The notes below the pieces were generated by a model. The model made no database searches, had not been told where the DNA came from, and worked only from the letters and a program-made list of their open reading frames with translations. Below are positions 8,884 through 16,962 of a stretch of DNA of 64,000 nt, piece after piece. Source of the DNA: JADJPO01 sp046330955 (GTDB lineage: Bacteria > Actinomycetota > Actinomycetes > Actinomycetales > Kineosporiaceae); the NCBI GenBank assembly GCA_046330955.1, contig JAXLRT010000008.1, positions 62,001-126,000 of the forward strand, read 5' to 3'. The position numbers and the translations under genes are program-made. Position 1 is the first letter of the stretch. The number at the start of each line of letters is the position of its first letter.

Positions 8884-10224
8884 ATGAACCGTAGGACCCA
8901 GGCCGAGCTGCTGCGCCTGTGCGTGGTCGCCGGGGTCTGGCTGGCTGTTCTCGTTCCCGTGGTTGTCACCGCGGACGCCCTCGGCCTGCAGGGCGGCGGG
9001 CGGACCGCGCTGCCCCTGGTGCTCACCGCACTGGCCGCCGCGGCGTTGTCCCGGTGGCGTTCGAGCGTCGACGGGCTGGTCGAGCGGGTCACCCGGCAGC
9101 GCGAGGTGACGCCGTACGCCGCGCTGGCCGAGACCGCCCGACGGTTGCAGACGGGGTCGCTCGACGAGGCGCTGCCGGGGCTGGCTCGCGTTCTCGCCGA
9201 CGGAACGGGTGCCGCCAGGGCCAGCGTCTGGCTGGCCGTCGGTGACGGGCTGGTGATCGCCGCCGGCCATCCTCCGTCGCTCGGCGACGCCGGCGACCAG
9301 GCTCGGGTGGCCGATCTCGCGGAACTGCTCGCGCGACCGGAGACGGCCCATGTGGTGCCGGTGCGGGACGGCGCCGTGCTGGCCGCCGTCCTCGTCATCG
9401 AGAAACCGGACGGCGCCGTGAACGCGTCGGACCGCGCGCTCATGCGGGACATGGCCGGCGGCGCCGGGTTGCTGCTGCGCGGGGTCGCGCTCAACGCCGA
9501 ACTGGCCGACCGGGTACACCGCGCCGGAGAGCTGGCCGCGCAGCTCCAGGCCTCGCGCACCAGGCTGGCGCTGGCACGGGACGTGGAGCGCCGCCGCCTG
9601 CTCACGGAGCTGTCCCGGACCACCACGGAACCGCTGGCGGCCCTGCGCCGCAGGCTGTCCTCGGTGCGCAGCCGCTTGATGGCCTCCCCCGCCGACGGGA
9701 CCGCCGCCGCAGCAGAACTGGCCTCGGCCAGATCCGGGCTCGACGACCTCATCCTCCGATTCCGGGTGATCGCCCGTGGGGTCTACCCGGCCGTGCTGCG
9801 CGGCCAGGGATTGCGCGCCGCCGTCGAGGAACTGATCGCCGATCTGCCTCGCGCCGTTCGACTGACCGGGGACGTCGACGTCCGGCTGCCCTGGGAGATC
9901 GAGTCCAGCCTGTACTACGTGGTGGCCGCGGCGCTCGGGGTGCTCGCGGGTCAGGCGTCGGACGCGGAGTTGAGCCTTCGACTGGGGCGCAGCGAGGGGC
10001 GGCTGCGCACGGAGCTCGAGGATCCCGAGCCGCCGCTGCCCGCGGCGGAGCTGTTGGCGCTGCTCGCGGACGACGCCGAGCGGCTCTCCGTGCTCGGCGG
10101 CGCCCTGGAGTGGGACCCGACCGCCACCGAGCAGTCCGCCCTGCGCCTGGTGGTGTGGCTCCCGGACCATCTGGAACCGCTGCTCCACGATCGCGCGGAC
10201 CCCGCGGCGCCGGCGCTGCTGTGA
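8884..10224 (+). CDS. Histidine-kinase-like protein lacking the phospho-acceptor histidine
   Basis: This 446-residue protein starts at ATG 8884. Two N-terminal hydrophobic segments (CVVAGVWLAVLVPVVVTA and LPLVLTALAAAAL) are followed by a GAF-like region (residues of about 75-200). A coiled region then reads LARDVERRRLLTELSRTTTEP. In active HisKA_3 kinases the corresponding string is ERRRLERDLHDGAQ; here the His-Asp-Gly is absent. The C-terminal part resembles a GHKL domain in layout (YYVVAAALGVLAGQASDAELSLRLG) but lacks clear ATP-binding motifs. It overlaps the next kinase by 4 bases, so the two are co-translated. It is probably a pseudokinase sensor or a heterodimer partner of the next protein. 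Confidence 0.8.
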   Translation: MNRRTQAELLRLCVVAGVWLAVLVPVVVTADALGLQGGGRTALPLVLTALAAAALSRWRSSVDGLVERVTRQREVTPYAALAETARRLQTGSLDEALPGLARVLADGTGAARASVWLAVGDGLVIAAGHPPSLGDAGDQARVADLAELLARPETAHVVPVRDGAVLAAVLVIEKPDGAVNASDRALMRDMAGGAGLLLRGVALNAELADRVHRAGELAAQLQASRTRLALARDVERRRLLTELSRTTTEPLAALRRRLSSVRSRLMASPADGTAAAAELASARSGLDDLILRFRVIARGVYPAVLRGQGLRAAVEELIADLPRAVRLTGDVDVRLPWEIESSLYYVVAAALGVLAGQASDAELSLRLGRSEGRLRTELEDPEPPLPAAELLALLADDAERLSVLGGALEWDPTATEQSALRLVVWLPDHLEPLLHDRADPAAPALL

Positions 10225-13200
10225 CCGCGACGACGATGGCCCACCGCGCCCTGCGCCACCGGGACACCGCCTATCGGGTCGTGGCCACGGTCGTCGGACT
10301 GGTGGCGCTGGCCCGCCTGGTGCTCGCAGCGGCCGTGGCCCTGACCCGGCCGGGACTGGGTGTGCCGGCGTTGCAGGCCTCGCTCGACGGGGCGGCCGGT
10401 GTCGTGGCGCTCGGCCTGGGCCTGGCGGTGTTGCGGGATCGGCCGGCCACGTGGCCGCCCCGGTGGGTCGCCCTGTCGTTGCTGGCGTTCTCCGGCACGT
10501 CCAACCTCGCCCTCAGGGCGAACGAGGCGAACGACGTTCTGACGGATGCCCGCGGACCGCTCACCGTGATCGCCCGGCTGGTGGCCGGCTGGCGCGCCGA
10601 CGCGGGCTTGCAGGCCGTGGCACTGGCCTCCCTCGTCCTGGCGCTCAGCGTGTTGGCGACCGGCGAGCTCACCGCCCGCGGACCGGTCGCCGCCACGGTC
10701 GCCGCGGCGGCCGGGGTGGGGGTTTGCGTCGCCTGGCCGGCGAGCACCGCCTACGTGGTGCTCGACGGTGTGATGCTGCCGCTCCTCGGCTGGCTGGTGC
10801 TGCGTGCCCGCCCCGCGCCCGGACGGTCCTGGGGCGCGGACACCCGCCTGGTCTCCGGCGCGCTCGTCGCGGTCACCGGCGTCGGCGCGATGCTCGCCCT
10901 GGTCAGCGCGGCACTCTGGACGGTCGATGCGAACGGACGGGGCGTCGTCGACCCGACGGTCGCGGTGCACGGCGGTGACGACCTGGCCCTGCTCTATTGG
11001 TACAGCCGCGTCGTCCCGTTGGTCGTTGCGTCCTCGGTGCTCGCGGCCAGCCGCCGCAGCCAGTCCATGGACGCCGAGCGTCGGCTCGGACGCGCTCTGG
11101 TCGTGGCCGTCGTGGCGCCCGTGCTCGGCGGCGGTTTCGTCCTGCTACGCGCGGTGGGCGAAGGGCCGGCGATGGACCGGCTGCCCTACGGCCAGGCCGG
11201 GGTGACGTTCTTCGCCGCCGTCCCGGTCGCGCTGGCGCTCTACCCGGTCTACCTGCGCGCCGAGCGGTGGGTGGACCACCTGCTGTACGGGCGACGTCCC
11301 ACGCCCTACAGCCTGCTCGCCGGGATCGGGTCCCTGGTGCGTCAGGGCGCACCCGGAACCCTGGATCTGCACCAGATCGCGGAGGCCGTCGGACGTGAAC
11401 TGGGCGCGAACCGGTGCCGGCTGACCGTGGATCGGCCCGGGCTGGGCCCACGCAGCTACGAGTGGCGCTCACCCGACACCGTGGTCGGCGAGGGCCTCGT
11501 CGAGGTACCGATCCCGATGGGGATGCAGGCCATCGGGCGGCTGGCCGTGGACGCCCCGACCGCAGCAGCCCTCCCGGGTGGGCGCCGCGCCCTGCTCGAC
11601 GACGTCGCGGGCAGCCTGAGCGCCGTGCTCCAGGCGAACCGGCTCGGGATCGATCTGGAGCGGCACCTGCGTGCCGTGCGGGCGCACGCTGTCGACATCG
11701 CGGGGTCACGTCGACGGCTGGTCGCGGAGATGGACGCCGAGCGGCGGCGCGTGGAACGGGACCTGCACGACGGCGCCCAGCACCACCTGGTCTCGCTGCG
11801 GCTCGCCCTCGGCCTCGTGGAGCACCAGGTCTCGCAGGGGCAGTACGCGGACGCCGCTGCCGCGCTCACCGAGGTCGGCGAGCGTATCGACGAGACCGAG
11901 GCGGTGCTCGAGCGCACCGCCACCGGTGATGCCGCACCACGACTCGCCGACGTCGGGCTCGTCGTGGCCCTGCGCGAGGAGCTCGGGGTCGCCGAGGCCG
12001 GCCCGGCCATCGTGCTCGACGTCGAGGGCCTGGCACCGGAGCAGCGGCTGCCGGCCGAGGTGGAAGAGGCCGTCTGGTTCTGCTGCACGGAGGCCATCGG
12101 CAACGCCCGCAAGCACGCTCCCGGTGCGACCGTGACGGTGACCCTGCGCGTCGCCGACGGGCGGCTGCGCTTCCGGGTGCAGGACGACGGACCCGGCTGG
12201 GACGGCGCCGACGGGGATCCCGGCGGCAAGGGGCTCGGCAACGTGCGGACCAGGGCCTTCGCCGTGGGTGGCCACGTCGACGTCCGTTCCGCGCCGGGCA
12301 TCGGCACCACCGTCGACGGCGACGTGCCGCTCGGCTCCGCCCTGCTGCCGGGGCCCGTGAACGCCACGGGGCCCGAGGTCACCTCGCCGTTCGCCGTCGA
12401 GGTGGACGCGGTGCTGCGCGCCGCGGAGGAGCTGTACTCCGTCGGGCCGGAGGCGCAGGCCGTGGCGGCGGTCCGGCAGGGTCTCGCCGGACGGGTCAGG
12501 GTCGGGGTGCTGGGCGAGCCGGCGGCCGGGACGACGACCCTGACCCGGGCGCTCACGCTGGGCTGCACCCGGCTCGAGCTGCCGGTGGAGGTCGCGGACC
12601 TGTCGGAACCCCTTGCGCCGCTGGCCATCCCGGTGGCCCTGGCGATCGTGCTCGTGCCGGCCAGGAGCGCCGACGAGACGGACGGGATCACCGCGCATCC
12701 CCTGCTGCCGCCGTCCACCGATCCGTACCGGCGGGTGCGCACGATCGCCGTGCTCGGCCAGGCCGACGAGGTGGCCCTCGGACCGCGCATCGACCCCTAC
12801 GTGCTGGACGACGCGCTGCTCGACGCCGTCGCCCGCGCCGTGCCGCGGTTCGCGCACGTCACCCGCTGCGTCCTGCCGGTGGACGCCGGTGCGGGGCTGC
12901 GCGCCACGACCGCGCAGGATGCGGACGGCGAGCGGTGCAGCGGGCTGACCCGGGTGCTGGAGGAGTTGCGCGAACGGGTGCAGCGTGGCGAGACGTTGAC
13001 CGCGTGGGCAGCGGTGGGGTGGCTGGACGACCTCGTCCGCCGGACGCCGCCCCAGGGCGGCGCGTCGTCCTTGAGGCATCGCATCGAGCGACTCCGGGCG
13101 ACCGGGCACGAGGTGGCCGAGCTGGACGCGCTCGACGTGCTGCGAAACGGGAACACCGGATTCTCGGACGCCGAGCGGCAGTCCGCCGCGCGGCTGCTCG

Positions 13201-13409
13201 GCGGATCCGGGACCGATGCCCGGACGCGGCTCGGGCTCGGGCCGGTCGACGAGACCCTGGTCGCGGCAGCAGCGGCCGCGGCCGTCACCGTGTGGCGGAT
13301 GCGCGCCGCACACCCGGCCGTATCGCGGGCCGCTCGGGAACTGGCCGCGATCGTGGTGCAGTCGTGTGAGCAGCTCGTCGCCGCAGGCGAATCGGCCGCC
13401 GCGGGGTGA
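10221..13409 (+). CDS. Multi-pass membrane histidine kinase fused to a degenerate P-loop GTPase-like domain
   Basis: The protein has 1062 residues from GTG 10221, which overlaps the upstream stop as GTGA. About nine hydrophobic helices cover residues 15-350. A GAF-like region and coiled coil follow. The HisKA_3 motif ERRRVERDLHDGAQHHL lies near residue 508 and a complete GHKL ATPase at about 618-703 (EAIGNARKHA, DDGPGWDG, GKGLGNVRTRA). The frame continues without a stop into 350 more residues. These begin with AEELYSVGPEAQAVAAV and GVLGEPAAGTTTLTRAL near residue 765, a P-loop-like motif in which the Walker A Lys is replaced by Thr. The tail resembles the helical part after the G domain in actinobacterial dynamin-like proteins. 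An internal GTG at 12357 could start a separate C-terminal protein, but nothing would end the kinase. Confidence 0.85.
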   Translation: MTATTMAHRALRHRDTAYRVVATVVGLVALARLVLAAAVALTRPGLGVPALQASLDGAAGVVALGLGLAVLRDRPATWPPRWVALSLLAFSGTSNLALRANEANDVLTDARGPLTVIARLVAGWRADAGLQAVALASLVLALSVLATGELTARGPVAATVAAAAGVGVCVAWPASTAYVVLDGVMLPLLGWLVLRARPAPGRSWGADTRLVSGALVAVTGVGAMLALVSAALWTVDANGRGVVDPTVAVHGGDDLALLYWYSRVVPLVVASSVLAASRRSQSMDAERRLGRALVVAVVAPVLGGGFVLLRAVGEGPAMDRLPYGQAGVTFFAAVPVALALYPVYLRAERWVDHLLYGRRPTPYSLLAGIGSLVRQGAPGTLDLHQIAEAVGRELGANRCRLTVDRPGLGPRSYEWRSPDTVVGEGLVEVPIPMGMQAIGRLAVDAPTAAALPGGRRALLDDVAGSLSAVLQANRLGIDLERHLRAVRAHAVDIAGSRRRLVAEMDAERRRVERDLHDGAQHHLVSLRLALGLVEHQVSQGQYADAAAALTEVGERIDETEAVLERTATGDAAPRLADVGLVVALREELGVAEAGPAIVLDVEGLAPEQRLPAEVEEAVWFCCTEAIGNARKHAPGATVTVTLRVADGRLRFRVQDDGPGWDGADGDPGGKGLGNVRTRAFAVGGHVDVRSAPGIGTTVDGDVPLGSALLPGPVNATGPEVTSPFAVEVDAVLRAAEELYSVGPEAQAVAAVRQGLAGRVRVGVLGEPAAGTTTLTRALTLGCTRLELPVEVADLSEPLAPLAIPVALAIVLVPARSADETDGITAHPLLPPSTDPYRRVRTIAVLGQADEVALGPRIDPYVLDDALLDAVARAVPRFAHVTRCVLPVDAGAGLRATTAQDADGERCSGLTRVLEELRERVQRGETLTAWAAVGWLDDLVRRTPPQGGASSLRHRIERLRATGHEVAELDALDVLRNGNTGFSDAERQSAARLLGGSGTDARTRLGLGPVDETLVAAAAAAAVTVWRMRAAHPAVSRAARELAAIVVQSCEQLVAAGESAAAG

Positions 13410-13418
13410 CCCGACCCG

Positions 13419-14561
13419 TCAGGCCGCCATCGCGTCGAGCAGACCCTCGAGGCGGCGGCACAACCCGGCGAGAGTGTTCAGGTCGTCCTCGACGTCCCGA
13501 ACGTCTGCCGCGGACCGGCCGGTCTCCTCGGCGACGGCGCGGGCGCCGGCGGCCTCTGCGGCGAGCGAGTCCAATCGGTCCTCGACCGCCGCCGCGACCT
13601 CGCGGCGCAGTCGTTGCTGCACCGGGCGCACGGCGTCACGGAGCTGCTTCGACAGGGTGGCCTGGAAGGCGTCGACGATCGCCCGCACCACCGCGAGATC
13701 CTCGGCGGTCCGCCTCCCGCGACGCCGCTGCCGCTCGGCGAACACAGCCGACCCGCCCATCATCAGGGCGCCGCAGGCGGCCGAGAGCGCGGTGACCCAG
13801 ATCGGTGGCGTCAGGTTCAGGAAGCGGGGCAGGACGACGGGGATGATCGCTCCGCCATAGGTCGGCATGATCACACTGAGCACCCAGGGCGACCGGGGGC
13901 CACCGGCCCCGGGCGGTACCGACGACGCCGTCGAGAGCGCCGCCGCCACGATCTCGGCCGCCGGCTGCGCGGACAGCTCGCCGAGCCGATCCGGAGCGGG
14001 CAGGCCGAACGCGTCGGCCACGGAATCGGCCACGCCCTGCAAGGCCTCGCGCAGCTGGTCACAGGCGGTCCGCGCCTCGAGTTCCAGCCGTTCGCGCAGC
14101 TCACGCTGCACCTCGGCCGCGGCACGCCCCTCCTGCACCGCGGCGCTGCTCTCGTCGAGGATCTGTCGCACGCGATGGCGCATGGTGTACTCGACATCCC
14201 CGACCGCCGCGGCCACTCCTTCCATCAGGACCGGCTGCCACTCGACGGCCTGGGACTGGAAGGCACGTAACCGCTTCTCGGCGTAGCGCTGCTCGGCGAT
14301 CAACCGTCCCGCGCGGACCGGGTCACGCAGTACCCGCCGGCGCGTCTGCAGATCGATGTTCAGCGACTTCAGGGCGGCGAGCCCGGTGGTTGCTGCCTCC
14401 ACGATGTCCGCCGTCGAGACGCAGGCCGGGCGGACCGCGCCCATCACCTGGTGCAGGCGCTGGACGAGATCCGGGCGCTGATTGGCCTGCGCCCCCTGCA
14501 GGGCGAGGTCGAGCACCTCGCGGAGCTCGGAGAGGCGGTCGGCGGGCGGTGTGGCGAGCAT
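13419..14561 (-). CDS. Dynamin-stalk-like membrane protein without a G domain
   Basis: This 380-residue protein starts at ATG 14561, with AGGGGGA just upstream. It is mostly long amphipathic helices with two adjacent hydrophobic segments near residues 235-275 (SVIMPTYGGAIIPVVLPRFL and PPIWVTALSAACGALMMGGS) forming a hairpin. Coiled coil flanks both sides and the end is Arg/Glu-rich. This layout resembles the stalk and membrane paddle of bacterial dynamin-like proteins (IniA/DynA type), but no GTP-binding motifs are present. It converges with the kinase gene, whose C-terminus carries a GTPase-like domain, with 9 bp between the stops. A split dynamin-like system is an inference. Alternatively it is an unrelated coiled-coil membrane protein. 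Confidence 0.6.
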   Translation of the reverse strand: MLATPPADRLSELREVLDLALQGAQANQRPDLVQRLHQVMGAVRPACVSTADIVEAATTGLAALKSLNIDLQTRRRVLRDPVRAGRLIAEQRYAEKRLRAFQSQAVEWQPVLMEGVAAAVGDVEYTMRHRVRQILDESSAAVQEGRAAAEVQRELRERLELEARTACDQLREALQGVADSVADAFGLPAPDRLGELSAQPAAEIVAAALSTASSVPPGAGGPRSPWVLSVIMPTYGGAIIPVVLPRFLNLTPPIWVTALSAACGALMMGGSAVFAERQRRRGRRTAEDLAVVRAIVDAFQATLSKQLRDAVRPVQQRLRREVAAAVEDRLDSLAAEAAGARAVAEETGRSAADVRDVEDDLNTLAGLCRRLEGLLDAMAA

Positions 14562-14757
14562 GGCGTCCCCCTGCGGATGCGAGACGTGGGGTGGGGTGGG
14601 TGGCGGCTGCGTGCGGTGCCACGAGGTGGTGCTGCGTGGTGCGATGCGAAATGCGTTGTGGTGCAACACCACCGGCGCGATCGCCGAGGCGTGGCGCATG
14701 GCATGGACCGGCCCGGGGGTCGCGACCCCCTGCTCGCGACCACCGGGCGGATCCGTT

Positions 14758-14774
14758 CTGACGCGTGGCGTCAG
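14758..14774. promoter_or_regulatory. Short inverted repeat CTGACGC-GTG-GCGTCAG
   Basis: Perfect 7-bp arms surround a 3-bp spacer in the 240-bp gap between the His-rich gene and the dynamin-stalk-like gene. It could be an operator for the dynamin-stalk-like gene or a weak hairpin after the His-rich gene. No other feature was recognised in the gap. Confidence 0.3.
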
Positions 14775-14805
14775 GCCCCTGAACGACTCGAGAGCACCGA
14801 TCGGA

Positions 14806-15078
14806 TCACGAGACGTGCATCTCGTGGCCGTGGCCGTGACCGCTGTAGTCGTGCTCGCCCCGGTAGCAGTCGTCGTAGTGCGGCTTGCACGGGTCGTAGT
14901 GCGGCTGGCAGTCGTCGTAGCTCGGCTCGCAGTGCTCGTAGTTCGGCTTCCAGTGCTCGTAGTGCGGCTTGCAGTGCCCGTACTCGTAGCCGTCGTTGCC
15001 CCAGTCGCCCTTGCCGTGGCCGTGACCGTGGTGGCCGTGGTGACCGTGGTGGTTGTGGTTGTGCTGGCTCTTCCACAT
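14806..15078 (-). CDS. His-rich protein with tandem 7-residue repeats, unknown function
   Basis: This 90-residue protein starts at ATG 15078 with GGGGG upstream. Residues 6-24 are almost pure His/Gly/Asn (NHNHHGHHGHHGHGHGKG). The middle (about residues 34-68) has five tandem heptads of the form C/W-x-P-x-Y-E/D-x, for example CKPHYEH, WKPNYEH, CEPSYDD, CQPHYDP and CKPHYDD. A second His/Gly run (GHGHGHEMH) ends the protein. There is no signal peptide and no known domain. The regularly spaced Cys, His and Asp suggest metal binding (Ni, Zn, Cu), but this is inference from composition only. The simple repeat could also be structural. The flanking genes give no functional clue. Confidence 0.65.
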   Translation of the reverse strand: MWKSQHNHNHHGHHGHHGHGHGKGDWGNDGYEYGHCKPHYEHWKPNYEHCEPSYDDCQPHYDPCKPHYDDCYRGEHDYSGHGHGHEMHVS

Positions 15079-15300
15079 GGCGTAACCCCCATCTTCAGGT
15101 GCGGATCCGTCCGTCCGGACCGCTGTTCGACATGAACAACAGTGCCTGCCGAAGCCCCCTCGGGACGATCGAGTAGACCCGAGAACCCGCCCGTCGATGC
15201 CCCCGGACCAAACCCCCACGGTGGGGTGGGGTTTGCCCTACCCGGGCAGGTCCGCGGCGTCCGCCGGCTCGGCTCGCGAAAGCCGAATCACCAACCCGGT

Positions 15301-15319
15301 CACATCACGTGGTGATGTG
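15301..15319. promoter_or_regulatory. Perfect operator-like palindrome upstream of a membrane gene
   Basis: CACATCACGTGGTGATGTG is an exact inverted repeat (8-bp arms, GTG centre), 112 bp upstream of the membrane gene at 15431 and 75 bp upstream of a micro-ORF. Its size and symmetry suit a TetR- or MarR-type dimer. The cognate regulator is not evident nearby. The remainder of the gap 15079-15393 shows nothing else except a short GC-rich hairpin region around 15215-15250. Confidence 0.45.
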
Positions 15320-15393
15320 GGCTGACCACGGCGGTTCCTAACGTCATGGACACCGCCGGAGCCATCCGGCAGCCGTTGCGACAGGAGACCGAC

Positions 15394-15426
15394 ATGGACA
15401 TCACCCTGACCCGCGAGAAGGAGTAG
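15394..15426 (+). CDS. Micro-ORF (10 codons) coupled to downstream membrane gene
   Basis: ATG 15394 is preceded by GGAG at 15384-15387 and reads MDITLTREKE before TAG. Its last codons contain the AAGGAG that serves as the ribosome site for the next gene at 15431, only 4 bases downstream of the stop. This is the layout of a leader peptide used for translational coupling. An in-frame upstream ATG at 15346 would give 26 residues but has no ribosome site. Expression is unproven. Confidence 0.35.
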   Translation: MDITLTREKE

Positions 15427-15430
15427 GGCC

Positions 15431-15859
15431 ATGGCCACCCTCGCCGCTGCGCCCACCCTCACTGCCGAGCTGTCGCTCTTCCGGTTGAACCTGATGCGTG
15501 GCGGCTACCTGTTCATGGGCCTCGGCCTCGCCCTGGTCAAGTGGCCGCTGATCCCCGACGCCTCCTCGATGCCGCTCTACGAGGGCGTCACCCTGACCAT
15601 GCTGGTCGCCATGTCGGTGGGGGCGCTGTTGGGCCTGCGACACCCGGTCATGATGCTGCCGGTGCTGCTGTTCGAGTCCGCCTGGAAGCTGCTGTGGCTG
15701 GGGCTGGTCGCGCTGCCGCAGGCCCTCGGTGACGGCCTCGACGCGGCCACCACCGACATGCTGGTCAAGAACTCACTCGTCGTGGTCATCCTCGCCGTCG
15801 TCCCGTGGCGATACGTCTGGCGGCACTACGTCCGCGCGACCGGCGACCGCTGGCGGTGA
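15431..15859 (+). CDS. Four-helix integral membrane protein, unknown
   Basis: The protein has 142 residues from ATG 15431, with AAGGAG 8 bases upstream. Four hydrophobic segments are visible (LMRGGYLFMGLGLALV, TLTMLVAMSVGALLGL, PVLLFESAWKLLWLGLVAL, SLVVVILAVVPWRYVW), with a short basic C-terminus. I do not recognise the family; the size and four-helix layout recall small DoxX-like membrane proteins but no diagnostic motif is present. The upstream palindrome and micro-ORF suggest regulated expression. It converges with the next membrane gene. Confidence 0.75.
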   Translation: MATLAAAPTLTAELSLFRLNLMRGGYLFMGLGLALVKWPLIPDASSMPLYEGVTLTMLVAMSVGALLGLRHPVMMLPVLLFESAWKLLWLGLVALPQALGDGLDAATTDMLVKNSLVVVILAVVPWRYVWRHYVRATGDRWR

Positions 15860-15903
15860 CCGGCGGCGACGTCGTCCGCCGCTCACCAGCCTCGATTCGT
15901 CGG

Positions 15904-16539
15904 TCAGCTCGGGGTCCGTAGGCCGGTCATCAGCAGGCCCAGTCCGAGCGCGAGCAGCACAACGAGTCCCGCGACCGCGATGCCGGCGCGGCGCGGGATC
16001 GTTCCGGGAGGCAGGCTCGGCGCGTACAGCCGCTCGAAGAGCGATACCTCGACTGCGCACAGCGGCAGGTAGAACGCCAGGGCCACGAGCCGCCGCCCCC
16101 AACCGAGGTCGCGCATGGACAGCACGACAGCGATCGCCACCGCAGTCCCGAGGACGATCAGCGTGGCGCGCACCCACCGGCGCCAGTCGGCGCGCGCCCG
16201 CCCCAGTGCCGCCGGCACGATGGTCGGCAGCATCGCCGCTCCGGCAGCGGTGAAGCAGCCCAGGCCGAGCACGATGCCCAGCGCCCGGACGGCGAGCAGT
16301 TGCCGCCCCCAGTGCCGGTGGCGTCCGGCCGTGGCGAGCCCGGCCATGGTACCCAGGACGGCGAAGGCGCCGACGATGTAACCGGTGCCGCTCCAGCTGA
16401 ACTCCGGATCGGTGGAGACGAGTCGCATCCAGGCTCTGAGTGCTGCACCGTAGCCGACGCCGACCACCAGACCGATGAGGACGGGCCTCCAGCCGGACAC
16501 CGTGGACGGACGCGACGCCGCCTGCAGAAGATCGGTCAT
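15904..16539 (-). CDS. Integral membrane protein, unknown
   Basis: This 211-residue protein starts at ATG 16539 and has about six hydrophobic helices (VLIGLVVGVGYGAALRAW, YIVGAFAVLGTMAGLATAG, LLAVRALGIVLGLGCFTAAG, LIVLGTAVAIAVVLSM, LVALAFYLPLCAVEVSLF, AGIAVAGLVVLLALGLGLLM). No known domain was recognised. It is divergent from the PadR regulator gene and the PadR-type palindrome lies immediately upstream of its start, so it is a likely PadR target. A role in envelope or transport is possible but not shown. Confidence 0.75.
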   Translation of the reverse strand: MTDLLQAASRPSTVSGWRPVLIGLVVGVGYGAALRAWMRLVSTDPEFSWSGTGYIVGAFAVLGTMAGLATAGRHRHWGRQLLAVRALGIVLGLGCFTAAGAAMLPTIVPAALGRARADWRRWVRATLIVLGTAVAIAVVLSMRDLGWGRRLVALAFYLPLCAVEVSLFERLYAPSLPPGTIPRRAGIAVAGLVVLLALGLGLLMTGLRTPS

Positions 16540-16548
16540 GGACTCACG

Positions 16549-16573
16549 GTATACCTAGAATAGCTAGGTATAC
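16549..16573. promoter_or_regulatory. PadR-type operator between divergent membrane gene and padR
   Basis: GTATACCTAG (16549-16558) and CTAGGTATAC (16564-16573) are perfect inverted arms around AATAG. A further half-site ATACCTAG lies at 16608-16615, 11 bp before the padR start. The AT-rich palindrome stands out against the GC-rich surroundings and fits autoregulation by the adjacent PadR protein and control of the divergent gene. Confidence 0.7.
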
Positions 16574-16626
16574 GAGAGCACCAAACTGCTTGACGGGCAT
16601 GAGGCTGATACCTAGGGTTCCGAGGC

Positions 16627-16962
16627 ATGAAGGGTGAGTCGTTGAAGGGGCACCTGGACCTGTTGGTCCTTGCCGTGGTCGCCGACGGCCCCTTGCACGG
16701 CTACGCGGTCATCGAGTCGCTGCATCGGCGCAGCGGTGAAGCGTTCGATCTGCCCGAGGGCACGGTCTATCCGGTTCTGCACCGGCTCGAGCGGGCCGGG
16801 CTTCTGGCCAGCGACTGGGAGACGCATGCCGGTCGCCGTCGCCGGGTCTACCGGCTCACCGATCAGGGCCGGGGGGCACTGGCCGAGGAACGGGCAGCCT
16901 GGGCCGAGTTCGCCGCGGCCGTGACCTCCGTGATCAGGGGGCCCCGATGGCAACCGACCTGA
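16627..16962 (+). CDS. PadR-family transcriptional regulator
   Basis: This 111-residue protein starts at ATG 16627. It has the PadR winged helix: LDLLVLAVVADGPLHGYAVIESL, LPEGTVYPVLHRLERAGLL, then the wing RRRVYRLTDQGRGAL. It is of the short PadR-s2 type without a long C-terminal effector domain. Its end overlaps the next gene (a HAAS-domain membrane protein) by 16 bases, a very common actinobacterial and firmicute pair in which PadR represses the membrane gene. The palindrome upstream is the probable operator. Confidence 0.92.
   Translation: MKGESLKGHLDLLVLAVVADGPLHGYAVIESLHRRSGEAFDLPEGTVYPVLHRLERAGLLASDWETHAGRRRRVYRLTDQGRGALAEERAAWAEFAAAVTSVIRGPRWQPT

Noticed and set aside
11706..13313. 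Minus-strand frame of 535 codons opposite the kinase-GTPase gene
   Set aside because: The plus frame has clear HisKA_3 and GHKL motifs; the antisense is low-complexity Arg/Gly/Pro.
12357..13409. Separate GTPase-like gene starting at GTG 12357
   Set aside because: No stop codon ends the kinase before it, so a fusion is the simpler reading; an additional internal start cannot be excluded.
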